Positions 1 through 11,581 of a stretch of 64,000 nt of DNA are shown here, one piece after another. Every line of letters starts with the position of its first letter. Position 1 is the first letter of the stretch. Under the pieces are notes generated by a model. That model saw nothing but the letters and a program-made list of their open reading frames with translations, had not been told where the DNA came from and ran no database searches. The stretch spans positions 31,863,864-31,927,863 of the forward strand of contig CM073322.1 in the NCBI GenBank assembly GCA_037043015.1, read 5' to 3'. A program made the translations under genes and the position numbers. This stretch comes from Bryum argenteum. Taxonomy: Eukaryota > Streptophyta > Bryopsida > Bryales > Bryaceae.

Positions 1-1500
1 CTCTCACACACACACTCACACACCCACCTTCTTGTATAGAGAGCACCTAGTAAAAATCTTAGGCAAAAGAATTACTTTTAATCCCTTCATCTAAACTGCT
101 GAAAATCCCAAAAACTACTTTTACATCCTTGGTCCTCTAGAGGTTAACTAGATTTCTTTTTTAGATTTTAAACCACAAGTTCAGAGAGGATGCAAGCATT
201 ATTGTCAACACTCAAATGCTCATGCAATCAATTTTTGATCAACAAACAATTAAAGGCCCTTTTTGGACTAGTTTTATTACGTTTTGGGAACGGTCAACTC
301 AAAAGTTTTGTTTATGGTTGCTCAAGAGCCCACCATCTATTGTAGATTTGAGACACATTTGGTTTACAAATTCATCAACCGTAAAAAATTGAAATTTTGA
401 AATTGCAATCAATGTGCACCTTACATATTTAACCTCTACCATTCAATAATTGGAACTAAAAAACATTTGACAACTCTAAGGCACTCATTTTTTACCTTGA
501 AGTCTTGAAACTATAAGTGCCCACTCAAATCAACACCTAAATTTGTGTTGTCAAACCTTATGATCTTGCAAATTACAAACAATTTTTCAAATCCGACAAC
601 AAAATTAGATAACTAGGAGAGTTCACTTTAAGATTTACGATTGATTTTTTTATTTTTTTAAAAGTAATTATTTATTTATTTATTTTTATTGTTGAAGTAT
701 ACAAGAGCGTAGAGCTTGTGACAATTTTGCATCAAGTGGTGAAGCACATACAACTATACATGCAACTACGGTTGGTAGTTTGATCTTTTTAATTTTCTTA
801 GTGGTGTTTCACTTTTGTATAACTAGGTTCTAGGAGGCTTTTGAGTCACGCAAGAAGTGGTGGGCACTTAAGGGTTAAGAAAGTTTTGATGAACCAACAT
901 CTAAGCTCTAATCCACACTAACATTAATTTTTATAAAAACACGAGGAGGGATGCCAAGACGACATATTTAACTAAATATGGACAGTCCACAGTCTACAAT
1001 TAAGAACAATAGTTGCAAAATGATTTCTAGAATCTAGGTTCTATGAAGATACTCTTCAAATATGTAGATTTTAAGGTCATGGATGGAGGGATCTCCCCAT
1101 GTTTCAAAGTCCATAAATAAGCCCAAAGTCCATATGTAGTTAAATGATGCATCAAGGCCTTAATAAATCTATGGATACCTCTTGGATATTGTATTCTTAC
1201 GTTGAGATTTTTGAAGATTTAAATAGAATGATGAGTAGAATTAGATACCCAGTCTTTGTATATTGAATGGCGCGTGAAACATTAAGGCTTTTGATCTAAA
1301 AGATTTAATATTACCATATTTGTATGGCTTTAGAACAGCTCTGCCATTTTTACAAGATGAAATTTTTAATAAACGTAAGATTTCTTTGAAATGTTACAAT
1401 TATGGCTTTCTTAAAACAAAAAAAATAATTCAGAATGAAACGGTAAACAAGGTACTTAGGCGTATACAATAGGTTGCTTCAATCTATATACCTAAAACAA
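1..1500. other. gene-poor AT-rich stretch with an element fragment
   Basis: I see no supportable gene here. It opens with a short CA/CT microsatellite (1-28). Positions about 40-146 match the right end of the long TTAA-ended family found whole at 34353 and 36582: the same run of an 'agcacc' block, 'cccttcatcta' and a terminal 'gaggttaa'. The remainder is AT-rich sequence with no open frame longer than 60 codons and no clear splice pattern. Confidence 0.5.
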
Positions 1501-2109
1501 AATAGTACTTAGTAGAATCAAGAGTAATCAATTAATTATTGGAAGGACGTCCATGATAAGGTAAGGAAAGTGATATACCAACTTGATATAGATATGAAGA
1601 TCACAAAACACAAGAGGAGTCATATATAAGCTAAAGATTGTCAGTAATATCTTCAAATACATATCACCAAAAGTTAATAACAAAATAAACCAAAAACATG
1701 AAGATTTGATAATAAATGAGCGAGTACCAAAAGTCACTATGTGTCTATGTCACAAATTTGCGGTAAAAATACAATTAAAAGTACTACAAGGGCTTATCAA
1801 AAAATAAAGATGTCATCAAGAATAGGATCTCAAAAGGGTTATTTCGAAGTTCTTTGCTTGCATTTTTGGCTTAAAGGGTAACCTAAGAGATTGAAAGAAG
1901 CAAGAACCCTTCGACGAGCATTTGAAGGGTCTGGTGGAGATACCCTTAGCTTTTAGATTCAAAAGTCTAAAGCAAAAAATAGATCAAGACATTTAGTTAC
2001 TTGTTTTATAAATACAAGTATTCCCAGACATCTTCTTCCTGTAGCATTGCCCTTTAACCTCAACAGTAGAGCAAGTGAGGTTCCCGCCGAGACATGTTCA
2101 AACGGAGCT

Positions 2110-2117
2110 TATAAAAG
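2110..2117 (+). promoter_or_regulatory. TATA box of RING gene copy 1
   Basis: TATAAAAG followed by GCACCCTC is conserved at the same relative place in the duplicated copy (6910), while the surrounding sequence has drifted. It lies about 580 bp upstream of the start codon, so the leader is long or spliced. A conserved 'tctgttccag' acceptor-like site sits just before the ATG in both copies. Confidence 0.55.
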
Positions 2118-2695
2118 CACCCTCTTCTTCTTGTCAGATATCACATTTGCCTTCTTTCACATCTACATCCTGACTCTAGGCTACTTGTTTTTTGTTTGAT
2201 ACTAGTGTGTGGGAGGCCTTTGACGAAGCTCGCATTAGGTGCTGTATACATTTCTTCCATGCATGCTTGGTACTCGTGGTTATGACTAGCAATACATTTA
2301 CGCATGTTGAGTGCTTCTTGCTTTTATGATTTGCTTTAAGTGCTTCTTGTTTTTCTATTCTTTTCATATAGACTCCATCTAGAAAATTTGTCCACGATAC
2401 CGAAAAGAAAGCATCCGAAAGCTATAGTAGACATAGCTTCTAGATTTATGATGTATACCTAAATAGACTTCCACTAGCAAGGAACCTATCGTTGTAGATT
2501 TTGGAGTCAAGCCCTAATTTGCAACTTCTCACTTTGCTTTTTAAGTTGGAGCCACTCAGACACCTACAATCTGCACTTCCACCAAAGAGATACAATTATT
2601 CGATGTGTAGAATCATGAAGTGCATTTGTGTCGCTCCAAAAGGAAGGTATTCTAACTATGTTACTTCGTCCCTTTTCTGTTCCAGTGCAAACATC

Positions 2696-3415
2696 ATGGA
2701 CGCAGCTTATTTTTACCTCATGAGTGTAGCCGGCGATCCCATGGCGGTGGATTTATGGTTGCGATCTTGCAACAAGTGCATGCGGGGTGCCGATCCGATG
2801 AATACTGCTTGCGGACACATATTCTGCACGCAGTGCCTGGACGAGCTCGGAGGAACGCACCCACTTCCATGCCCAATTTGCAATACCCCTTTGACCGAAG
2901 AAGGAGCTTCCCCACCGAGAGCACGCTTGCAACTTCTGCGTAACCTGATTGATGAGACCAGAGAACGTGCTCATGAGAGGCAGGTGGAGCTGCTGACGAG
3001 GTTGAGCGAAGTGAGGGGGCGCCGCATTGAGCAATTGGAGCGAGGGATGGATTCTATGATGCAGTTGAATACAGAGTTGATGAATCAGTTGGAGCTCCAC
3101 GAGAGAGTCATTAGTGAAATGAGACTCACCGTACCACCCCGAGGTAGCGATTCGATGTCAAATGTGATGGCTCTCCGTGAAAGAGCCTTCGGTGAATCGA
3201 GACCCACCACACCCAGCCTTACGTTGGCGATGACCGGTGAATCTAGGCGAAGAAGTATCGACACAGCCTCGATTGTATCCTTCATGAGAAGCAGAAGAGT
3301 TGTGCGGGAGCCTGAGCAGGAGGACGATGCATCGAACCTAGTAAGTGCCAGACCCACCGAGATCCGCCTTTTGCCGAACGATGAATCTACTCGAAGATTC
3401 TGGTGGAATTCCTAA
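2696..3415 (+). CDS. C3HC4 RING-finger protein, copy 1
   Basis: The frame gives 239 residues from the ATG at 2696, which I prefer because homology with copy 2 begins there and a splice-acceptor-like 'gttccag' lies 10 bp upstream; the frame itself stays open back to 2501. Residues 28-69 form a RING: CNKC, then CGHIFCTQC and CPIC, the zinc-ligand spacing of E3 ubiquitin ligases. An arginine-rich, probably coiled-coil segment follows (about residues 85-145, with EQLERGMDSMMQ). The C-terminus holds an Arg- and Glu-rich stretch whose 'EPEQEDDA' block is repeated just past the stop. A good donor (GTAAGT at 3340) could splice to a different end. Inference: a probable E3 ligase of unknown substrate. 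Copy 1 and copy 2 differ at their C-termini, so one or both may be decaying. Confidence 0.65.
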   Translation: MDAAYFYLMSVAGDPMAVDLWLRSCNKCMRGADPMNTACGHIFCTQCLDELGGTHPLPCPICNTPLTEEGASPPRARLQLLRNLIDETRERAHERQVELLTRLSEVRGRRIEQLERGMDSMMQLNTELMNQLELHERVISEMRLTVPPRGSDSMSNVMALRERAFGESRPTTPSLTLAMTGESRRRSIDTASIVSFMRSRRVVREPEQEDDASNLVSARPTEIRLLPNDESTRRFWWNS

Positions 3416-6074
3416 GCATCGACACAGCTGAGCGGGAGCCTGAGCTAGAGCCTGAGCAGGAGGACGATGCAAAGGACCCAGTAAGTGCTATCAGTAGAAC
3501 GTTAAGTAATGCGAGGGCCGCCTTTGTGGAGGTGAGAGAGAGAGCCCGCAGTATGGAGCTCGAGTTGGAGGCAATGCGTTTAGCCGACCGACGAACCTGA
3601 TTCGCATTCAAGGCGAAGGAGGAGAGGGTCCAGTCCCTCGCCGACACTTCCTCCTGCCAAAGGAACTTCTTATCGAATGAAGGCCGATGTAATTTTTCTA
3701 TAGCGCTCATGGTTGCAACTTGGTTCTAGAGACGTTTCGAAACGCATCATTTTTGCTTTATGAAACATATTTGTTAGTTTTCTGATAACAACTAAGTAAC
3801 CCATGGAACGTTTTGGGTTTTGGATGTTTTTAATTGTTGCTCCACATCATCAATACAAATTATTATTGAGAGATCTTCAAAAATATGTCAAGAGAGAGAA
3901 TGAGTGTCTTATATGTTAGCATCTTGTTATGCAATACAGACTAAAATCACTCTCCTTATGAAATTTGTCCTTCTTGGCGACTTTGGCAAATTGTGGAGTG
4001 ATTGAAAGCCTAGTTGCTTTTTTAAAGTATTGTTGTTAAGAATTAGATTGTTTTGTACGTTTTGAGATTTTTTAAGCAACTGTAGTCAAGAGTTTTGAAC
4101 AACAAGTGTACATTATGTTGAAGTTGTATGAATATATGGAAGTGTTTGCGGTGCTTTTATATTTTAGGAATGTATTTAATCTACATAAGACCTTGGACAC
4201 TCCTATTGAGTTTGATAATATCTTATGTACCAATGTTAATGAAGAAAAAAATAATTAGAGCTACTGAGGCTGATGTAAATAAAATGTTTGTTCAATTTAT
4301 CCTTGGATTTATGCCCAAATGTCATTTAACTTATAAAGATCCATAGCAACGGGTTATTTGCTATTTTGGGTAATCTAGATGAAGGGGCCAAAAGTAATGT
4401 GTTGGCTTGAGATTTTTACTAGATGCTTATTATACATCAAAGTATATGTGGTAAAATTTGCAAAGCCAACTTCCGCTTTTAAAACCCTCGTGTAAAAACT
4501 TTAGGTTTCAAGTCCACAATGGGCACTTTAGATTCATAAAATATTTAGTACTTGAGTTTCAAAATGACCAAGTCAAATTGTTTACCAATTTTACAATAGC
4601 TCCCTACAAAATCGATCTTTCAAAGTTTTTGGTAATTTCCAAATTATTTCTTTCAATATCTATCAAGATTTGAGATTTTGGAGTTTTCCAAAATAATTCT
4701 TCTCTAGATTTACAAACTTGTTAAGGCGCTTACTCACCTTTCAATTTTTCTTGGCCAATTATAAAAAGCATGATGCATGTTTTTCTATATCGTTTTCTAG
4801 AGACCTTTCTTCCAAAAATAATTTGCATGAAGGTCATAAGGGTGAAATAGGTCTCTAAACTTTTGCATAAGGGTACCCAATTTGATTACCTACATGGGAA
4901 AAAATATGACAAAAATGTTTGGGGTAAAAATCTTCAAGTTTCCCTTTGCACCATGAGGACAATATCTAACAAGCAATGCCCAAAAAACCTTTTGTACTAA
5001 GTTTGGAGATTATCAATTTATGATCTCACAAATAGTGCAAATTCAAGAGTTGCAATTTTATATTTGTAGTACAAAAGAACTATAAATATTTTGTTTGAAA
5101 ATTGAGATCCTACAATTGGAACTACAAAAGAACTATAAATATTTTGACCATAGCTAAATTCCAACAAGGTGGTAGAAAATTGCGGTATTTGGTTTCTGAA
5201 GTCGAAAAAATGTTAGGAGTTAATATCACTTGTGGGACTACATACCCCAGCCTCTTGTAGTAAACACTATGCTAGTTACTACCTAGCCACTACATTTAAA
5301 TAATAATTAGTGTTGGGCTTTTTTCAAAATTTGAAAATGCTATGGTTTTTTCTCTGGACATAATATTTTACCAAGAACATTGATCAATGCCTATATTATT
5401 GGAAGATCCCCGTCTTGAACAATATAGAGGGTAAAACTATCGATCAACATTTAAAACTTACAATATATTTATGTGAACTAGTGCATATAACATTCATCAC
5501 CATCAGAGTGGCTAGGTAGGAACTATGTTCACTAATCATATTTATGCAGTGCCTCCAAGAGACCTTAGAGTTAAATTTCTACTTCAAATGTTATTAAGAA
5601 ATGAGATAGAATTTCACTAGCAGGAATTTATGTCCTAAAATTTTAACTTGGAATTACGTGTCGGATATGACATAAGAGACTTATCTCCAATATGATGTAG
5701 AAATATGTCATTTTGGACATAATTATGTCTCATCAAAATAACAAAGGACTGATTTATGAGCTAAAGGTCATTAACGGGATTCTCAAAAAAAGATTACCAA
5801 GTGTCAATGAGAAAACAAACCAACAACATCAAGATATAAACGATTAGTCAGCGATTAAGAGAAGTCACTACTAACATTTTCTATACAAAAATACAATCTA
5901 ATAAGCACTACAAGGGCTTATTAAAAATCTATGATATCATCAAGAATAGGATCTCAAGTGGGTTATTTGGTAGCCCCTTGCCACCGAAACTCCAAAAGTA
6001 ACAAGGGTCCTTTGAGCCTACATTTGAAGAGTCCCATTGGAGACACTTTTAGCTTTTAGGTATCTATTATTTGT

Positions 6075-6690
6075 TGGGCGCATGAGGTGTAGTTGGAAGC
6101 GGTTTATTTGTATATATGTAAAAAACAATCGGATCGCAAATGAGTCGATTGATCCGAGGTATTCAATTCTCAAGTAATTATGGCCCCCAAATCACCAGAA
6201 GTCATAAAATTTTCCAATTTAAATCTAGCAGAAAATCTATTATTTAAGGCATGTAATTTGTTTTGTTTCGTTTCATTTTGTTATGAATCTCGAGAAATCA
6301 AATTTCAAGTAAATTGGCCTCTTAATCACCAAAAACTACAAAAATGACCTAATTTTAGATTTAGCGGAAAAGAAAAAGAGGGGCATGATAAAATTATTCA
6401 AGTGTGCGTGGCAACACCGCGGGGGCATTTGTACTAGTCATTTAATTATTAAATGCAGGTTCTTTGTTTTGTTTTATGACATTATGATATGGAGGACCAT
6501 GCAACATGAGGTGTGGAACTATGGATAGAAGCGGAATTTTTTATAGAGTTGCTAAAAACGATCGGAACCCAAAACGGATCGACTGGTCCTAACTCCTAAG
6601 ATATTGGATATTGAAGTATTTATGGCCCCAAAATCACCAGACTGAGATTACAAAAATAATCTGATTATAGATCTAGGAGAAAAAGAAGAG
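6075..6690 (+). repeat. two copies of a dispersed repeat
   Basis: The blocks at about 6075-6380 and 6490-6710 share an ordered set of words: 'gaggtgt', 'gaagcgg', 'aacgatcgga' or 'aacaatcgga', 'gatattgaa' or 'gtattcaat', 'ttatggcccc', 'aatcaccag'. A third relative lies at about 54740-54900 upstream of the VPS32 gene. No coding capacity and no clear terminal repeats are visible. The class is unknown. Confidence 0.5.
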
Positions 6691-6909
6691 GGGCATGGTC
6701 AAAGTATGCAAGTGGGCATAGCATATCAGTCGAAATGTAAAGAACAAAATAAATAAAGACACACAAGTACTTGTTTAATATTTTATACGTACGAGAGCAT
6801 TTTTATTTGAAGTATCGCCCATATTTGAGTATCCCTACTCTACATTAAGAGTAGAGACTTGAGCACTTAAAGTTCCTACCGAGACCTTTCAACTTTTCAA
6901 GCTGGGCCT

Positions 6910-6917
6910 TATAAAAG
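6910..6917 (+). promoter_or_regulatory. TATA box of RING gene copy 2
   Basis: TATAAAAG plus GCACCCTC, the counterpart of the site at 2110, lies about 550 bp before the start codon at 7470. Its conservation between diverged copies supports function at the time of duplication. Confidence 0.55.
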
Positions 6918-7469
6918 CACCCTCCATTTTTTATGAGAGATCACTCACTCCTTCCTTTACATCTACATCCTAACTCCAAGCTCTTCGTTCTTGTTTGATT
7001 CTAGTGCGCACGAAGGTTCTGACTAAGCTCACATCAGGTATTGTTGAAATTCCTTCCCATGCATCCTTAGCTCTCGTCGCTATGATTAGCTCTTGACCTT
7101 CAGCATGTTGAGTGCTTCTTGCTTTTCTGTTCTGTTTGTATTGGCTCCATCTGGAAGGTGATTTGTCTAAACTACCGAAAAGAAAATTCCGAAAGCATAG
7201 ATTCTAGATTCATGATGCATATTTGAACTGACTTCCACGTCAGGAAGTCTGTCGTCGTAGACTCTATTGCTTTTAAAACGTGTACCTTGGAGTTAGCCCT
7301 AATTTGCAACTTCTCACTTTGCTTTTTAAGCTGAAGTAGCTCACCCACAATCTGCACTTCCACCAACGATTATTCGATGTGTAGAACTACGAAGTGCATT
7401 TGTGTCGCTCCAAAAGAAAGGTAGTCTGACTATGTTACTTCGTCCCTTTTCTGTTCCAGTGCAAACATC

Positions 7470-8102
7470 ATGGACGCAGCTTATTTTTACCTCATGAGTG
7501 TAGCCGGCGATCCCATGGCGGTGGATTTATGGCTGCAATCTTGCAACAAGTGCATGCGGGGTGCCGATCCGATGAATACAACTTGCGGACACTTATTTTG
7601 CAAGCAGTGCCTGGATGAGCTCGGAGGAATGCCCCCACTTGCATGCCCAATATGCAGTACCGCTTTGACCGTGGAAGCAGCATCCCCCAATACTTCACCA
7701 CCCAGAGCACGCTTGGAACTTCTGCGAAACCTGATTGACGAGACCAGAGAACGTGCTCATGAGAGGCAGGTGGAGCTGCTCACAAGGCTGAGCGAGGTGA
7801 GGGGGCGCCGCATTGAGCAACTGGAGCGAGGGATGGATTCCATGATGCAATTGAATACAGAGTTGATGAATCAGTTGGAGCTTCATGAGAGAGCCATTAG
7901 GGAAATGAGACCCACCAGACCACCCCCCGTTAGCGATTTGATGGCAAATTCGTTGGGACTCCTTGAGAGAGCCTTCAGTGAAAGGAGACCCACCGGAGAC
8001 CGCCTTTGGCATCCCATGAACGTTGAGGATCGGCGAAGCCGAATCGAGACACCCCGGAATGAAATCTTTAACTTCCGCAGTGCTGAGCAAGAGCTTGAGT
8101 AG
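7470..8102 (+). CDS. C3HC4 RING-finger protein, copy 2
   Basis: This 210-residue frame starts at an ATG in the same context as copy 1 (after 'gttccagtgcaaacatc'). The RING ligands are all present (CNKC, CGHLFCKQC, CPIC), and the following Arg/Glu-rich helical segment is almost identical to copy 1 through 'MNQLELHER'. The C-terminus diverges and stops at 8100-8102 within the Glu-rich block that is open in copy 1. The 3' part of the old gene region is cut by a pogo-type element at 8227. Likely an E3 ubiquitin ligase or a recent pseudogene of one; the intact RING argues for lingering function. Confidence 0.62.
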   Translation: MDAAYFYLMSVAGDPMAVDLWLQSCNKCMRGADPMNTTCGHLFCKQCLDELGGMPPLACPICSTALTVEAASPNTSPPRARLELLRNLIDETRERAHERQVELLTRLSEVRGRRIEQLERGMDSMMQLNTELMNQLELHERAIREMRPTRPPPVSDLMANSLGLLERAFSERRPTGDRLWHPMNVEDRRSRIETPRNEIFNFRSAEQELE

Positions 8103-8226
8103 GAGACTGAGGACGATGCATCGAACCCAGCAAGTGTCAATCTTACAGCCTTGGGCAATGCTACAGCCTTAAGTAGAGCGATAGCCGCCCGGATAGCCGT
8201 CCTTGAGGAGGCAGAGAGGGTCCGTA

Positions 8227-9046
8227 CAGTCACACCTCGATAAGTGATAAAACATGTGTTATGGAGATTTCCGCTCCCTCAAAATTAACACTAGGGACTG
8301 TTATGTGTTAAGTGTTATACAATGTTGTGCTCGCGACTTTGTTAATTTACCTCGATAAGTCATAACTTTATAAATTTTTTTTTTTTGTAAGAACCATACT
8401 ATGGAGGAAGATAATTTTGAGGTCAAGTAATAGTTTCTAGGTGCAAAGTGACTCTAGAAGTTCATTTTAGAAGAAAAAAATGATTGTTACATGTATTTAA
8501 ATTATGAGCTTGAGTTAGATTTAAATAACTCTTGGGAGCCCACTGATGAAGAAATTATTGAAATGCTTTCATCCCCACAAGGTAGTGAGTGCTCACGAAA
8601 ATATTGAAAATCTCTCACTTCTGGGCTTTAAAGATGTAAGTGGTGCTCTTCAAACTGTGAAGAAGTTTTTGGAGCAAAGACCTAATGACACCATGTTATC
8701 CATTAGGAATATTGAAGCAATAGAAAAAGGAAGTAGAATCTTGGTGTCATTAGGAATATTGAAGCATTAGAAAAAGGAAGTAGAATCTTGGTGTCTAGCA
8801 GAATCTTGCCAAACTATTATTGTTTTAACGGACTTAGATGAATAATAAATCAATGTTTTGTGATTTCATTCATTTTTCTATAAATGTTATGTATTTCCTT
8901 TTTAAATTACTCTAATCTCTAATCGTTACTTTTTATAAGTGTTAGAAATCATCACCCTCGAGATAAGTGTTATGTGTTATTATTCCCTAATTGTTAACAA
9001 AAAGTATGCTCCCAACGGTTAACACTTATCGAGGCATGTTTAACTG
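8227..9046 (+). mobile_element. pogo/Tigger-type Tc1-mariner element, decayed
   Basis: The element is 820 bp between TA dinucleotides (8225-8226 and 9047-9048). Its ends begin CAGTCACACCTCGATAAGTG on the left and, read inward from the right, CAGTTAAACATGCC then TCGATAAGTG, the CAGT...CCTCGATAAG pattern of pogo/Tigger and plant Lemi-type elements. Copy 1 of the duplication shows the empty site. An open stretch at about 8546-8770 includes GALQTVKKFLEQ, like the C-terminal tail of pogo-type transposases. No DDE core is visible, so it is a non-autonomous internal-deletion derivative. Confidence 0.8.
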
Positions 9047-9732
9047 TATGGAGCTGGAGGTGGAGGCAATGCAGTTAGATGCCGACGAATGTGGGCTGCA
9101 TTGAAGGCGAAGGAGGAGAATGTCCATTTCCTCGCCGACACGGCGGCTGCTGCCTCCTGCCGAGAACTTCTAATCAGATGCATTCTGATATAGTTTCTTT
9201 GTGGGTATAGTTGCAACGTTGTGAAACGCATTACTAATCACTTTGAAAAACAGGTTGTTGTCAATTTTATGACAACATTCAAGACTTTTTTTGGCACTTT
9301 TTGGGTTTCGGATGTCTTCAATTGTTGCAGTTGACTAATCATGAATCCAGATTATGATTAAAAAGTTCTTTAAGAATATGTCAGACAAGAGAATTAGTGT
9401 CAATTACGACTTTACGAGATGTTAGTATCTTAGTACACAATGTACACCAAAACCACTCTCTTTGTGAGATTTGTCCTTGTTGGTGAGGTTTGGTAAATTG
9501 TGGAATAATTGAAATTCTAATTGCTCAATTGCTTTTTAAAATATTGATTTCAAGAACAAGATCCTATGTACGTCTTGAAATGTACAAAACGTTTTTTATA
9601 AGCACCTATGATTAGAGTTGAGAGTTTTGAACAACTAGTGTACATTATGTTGAAGTTGTATGTATATGAAAGTGCTTGTGTTTGCAGTGCTTTTAGATTT
9701 TAGATATGTATTCAATTCACATAAAACCTTCT

Positions 9733-9890
9733 AACACGTATTTTGTTATAATGGTAACATTCACTGATTTTGAGAAATTAGAGTTTAGCTCGAGTCGAGC
9801 TAAATGTACCCACAGAGTACATTTGGCTCAACTAAAGCTCAATTGTCATCTTGATAATTTGAATATTCCCATTATAACGAAATAGGTGTT
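9733..9890 (+). mobile_element. 158-bp TIR element (MITE)
   Basis: The inverted ends share AACAC, TATTT, GTTATAATGG and ATTC in order over about 28 bp. The flanks are TTCT at 9729-9732 and 9891-9894, a probable target duplication. The duplicated copy at about 4190 lacks it. The interior is itself palindromic (a TTTAGCTCGA-TCGAGCTAAA type inverted repeat and AATGTAC/GTACATT), so the RNA or single strand would fold into nested hairpins. The superfamily is not determined. Confidence 0.7.
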
Positions 9891-10065
9891 TTCTACGCAC
9901 TCTTATTGAGTTTGATGATATCTTATGTACCAATGTTACGAAAGAAGAAGAACTCGAGAACCTAATCATTTGAGGCCAATGTGAATAGATTGTTGGTTTT
10001 TGTATGTATGCTTAGAGGTCATTGTATGCTCAGAGGTCATTCAGCACTGCACGTGGGACTACTTA

Positions 10066-10179
10066 CCCTTCTCACACTTTACAGTACCCTAGTTTCTAAC
10101 TTTCCCTTCTCACACTTTACAGTACCCTAGTTTCTAACTTTCCCTTCTCACACTTTACAATACTCTAGTTTTTGCCTAG
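10066..10179 (+). repeat. 38-bp tandem repeat, three units
   Basis: A 38-bp unit starting CCCTTCTCACAC and ending CTAACTTT occurs at 10066, 10104 and 10142; the third unit has drifted slightly. It is absent from the equivalent place in copy 1, so it arose by local slippage or unequal exchange after the segmental duplication. Confidence 0.85.
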
Positions 10180-10576
10180 CCGCTACACTAATAGTATTGA
10201 TTGGTGCATGTTAGGTAATTTTATAGGTTTGAAAATACTATAATTTTTTACTCTTGATATAAATTTTTACCAAGAGCATTGAAGCCCAAACTATTGAAAG
10301 ATCCCCATCCTAAACAATATAGAGGGTAAAAATTTTGATCAACAATAAAAACCTATAACATATTTATGTAAATTAGTGCATCTTACACTCATCAACATTA
10401 TAGTGACTAGGTCGCAACTATGTTCACTAATCAACATCATGCCAGATACCTCATATGGTATCCTTCAAAGGGCTTTGAGAGTTTGAGCCATCATTTGTTG
10501 AAATAAGACACATTTGGTGGAAATCCTTGTGGCAGGGTGGAACTTGAGACGCTCTTTCACGAAGGATTGTGTATTG

Positions 10577-10833
10577 AACCCCAATTCCGTTAAAATGGCA
10601 TTATTCTGGTAAAATGGCACACTTCAACTTTATAAACTTCAGTTCAAAAACCATGTGATATAACAGAATTTTGAGGTGATATTTGGGAAAATGAGTGACA
10701 ATGTATGTAAAGAAGTGATATTACAAAAAAAATTGTGATATTACATAATACACCACTTTGTATGAGCACAAATGTAAGATCTAGTGTGGCAAAATGGCAC
10801 ATGGCATAGTGCCATTTTAACAAAATTGGGGTT
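10577..10833 (+). mobile_element. 257-bp TIR element (MITE) with ATTG flanks
   Basis: The ends are AACCCCAATT...GTTAAAATGGCA and its inverted counterpart, about 28 bp with few mismatches. ATTG flanks both sides (10573-10576 and 10834-10837). The 'aaaatggcac' word recurs inside. No coding capacity. The superfamily is open; a 4-bp duplication that is not TTAA is unusual. Confidence 0.65.
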
Positions 10834-10837
10834 ATTG

Positions 10838-10935
10838 GCTCCATAGCTCTTTCACGACGAAGGATTGTGTGTTGGCTCCATAGCTCTTTCACGAAGGATT
10901 GTGTGTTGCCACCATAGCTCTTTCACGAAGGATTG
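10838..10935 (+). repeat. short direct repeats of a 'ctccatagctctttcacga' word
   Basis: About three imperfect copies of a roughly 35-bp unit with CATAGCTCTTTCACGA and AGGATTGTGT sit directly after the 10577 element. A related word lies before it at 10548. This suggests local duplication around the insertion site. Confidence 0.6.
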
Positions 10936-11581
10936 GCTCCATAGGTTGCTTCTTCATCAACTCTGGTTTTTAAATTTGAAAGGCTTCTTCCGTTGAGCCT
11001 CATGGGCTTCAAATTCAAACATAACATAGCTCTTAAATAAAGCCTCATACATAGAGTAGTCTCATACATAGGGGAGTTGGTTTCTTAGTGTTTGCCCTCG
11101 TACCTTGGAAAGCAAGGAGGTAGGAGCTCTTCCTCTTCTTGGTTCACTTTTTGTTGCCCATGGCACATTCTGTACGATTCCCATTATCTTAACCCGGACA
11201 GGGATGTTGTATATTTGAGCATTTCAGCCCGGTGGTACTGTCAAGTTAAGGAGTGAGTGTGGGTCATGTCTCATCTGGAGATTTCATAGGGTTCGTAGAA
11301 ATGACTGATTGCTGTGAAAACCGTGTGCCCATATGTACAGTACAGTACATGAAGATTACCTTCCGACTGTAGATTCTTCGGTTGGCACTTTAGCCAGTGG
11401 CGTGATGGAGTCGGATGATGGCCGCGGCACGAGTTGGCAAGTTGGCTTGACCTGGTCTCTACTTCCGCCAAGCCTGCCCGCTTGGGGTGCCGAATTCCGC
11501 GCTCTCCCTGCCTGGGAGTGTTTCACTTTTTTGTCTTATCGAACCAATCAATGTATTACTGTATCAATTATAAGTACACCT
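10936..11581. other. unassigned flank left of the LINE
   Basis: The stretch has mixed composition and is more GC-balanced from 11330. The open frame at 11333-11599 runs into the LINE target duplication and has no recognisable domain. I see no gene I can support. Confidence 0.4.

Larger units (their letters stand above)
1550..5620 (+). repeat. segmental tandem duplication, copy 1
   Basis: This block is colinear with about 5660-10530. It starts with matching AT-rich upstream DNA, continues through a TATA box, leader, RING gene and 3' flank, and ends near the 'cctagccactac' block at 5285. Copy 1 contains about 0.9 kb (roughly 4335-5215) that copy 2 lacks; it includes an inverted fragment of the long TTAA-ended family (about 4360-4470). 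Borders are approximate because the flanks have diverged. Confidence 0.7.
5660..10530 (+). repeat. segmental tandem duplication, copy 2
   Basis: This is the second unit of the duplication starting at about 1550. Relative to copy 1 it has gained about 0.7 kb at 6060-6730 (with two copies of a dispersed repeat), an 820-bp pogo-type element at 8227-9046 and a 158-bp TIR element at 9733-9890. Copy 1 shows the uninterrupted sequence at each place, so all three were inserted after the duplication or lost cleanly from copy 1; insertion is the simpler reading. Confidence 0.7.

Noticed and set aside
2501-2695. N-terminal extension of RING copy 1 upstream of the ATG at 2696
   Set aside because: It is not open in copy 2, and an acceptor-like site lies just before the shared ATG.
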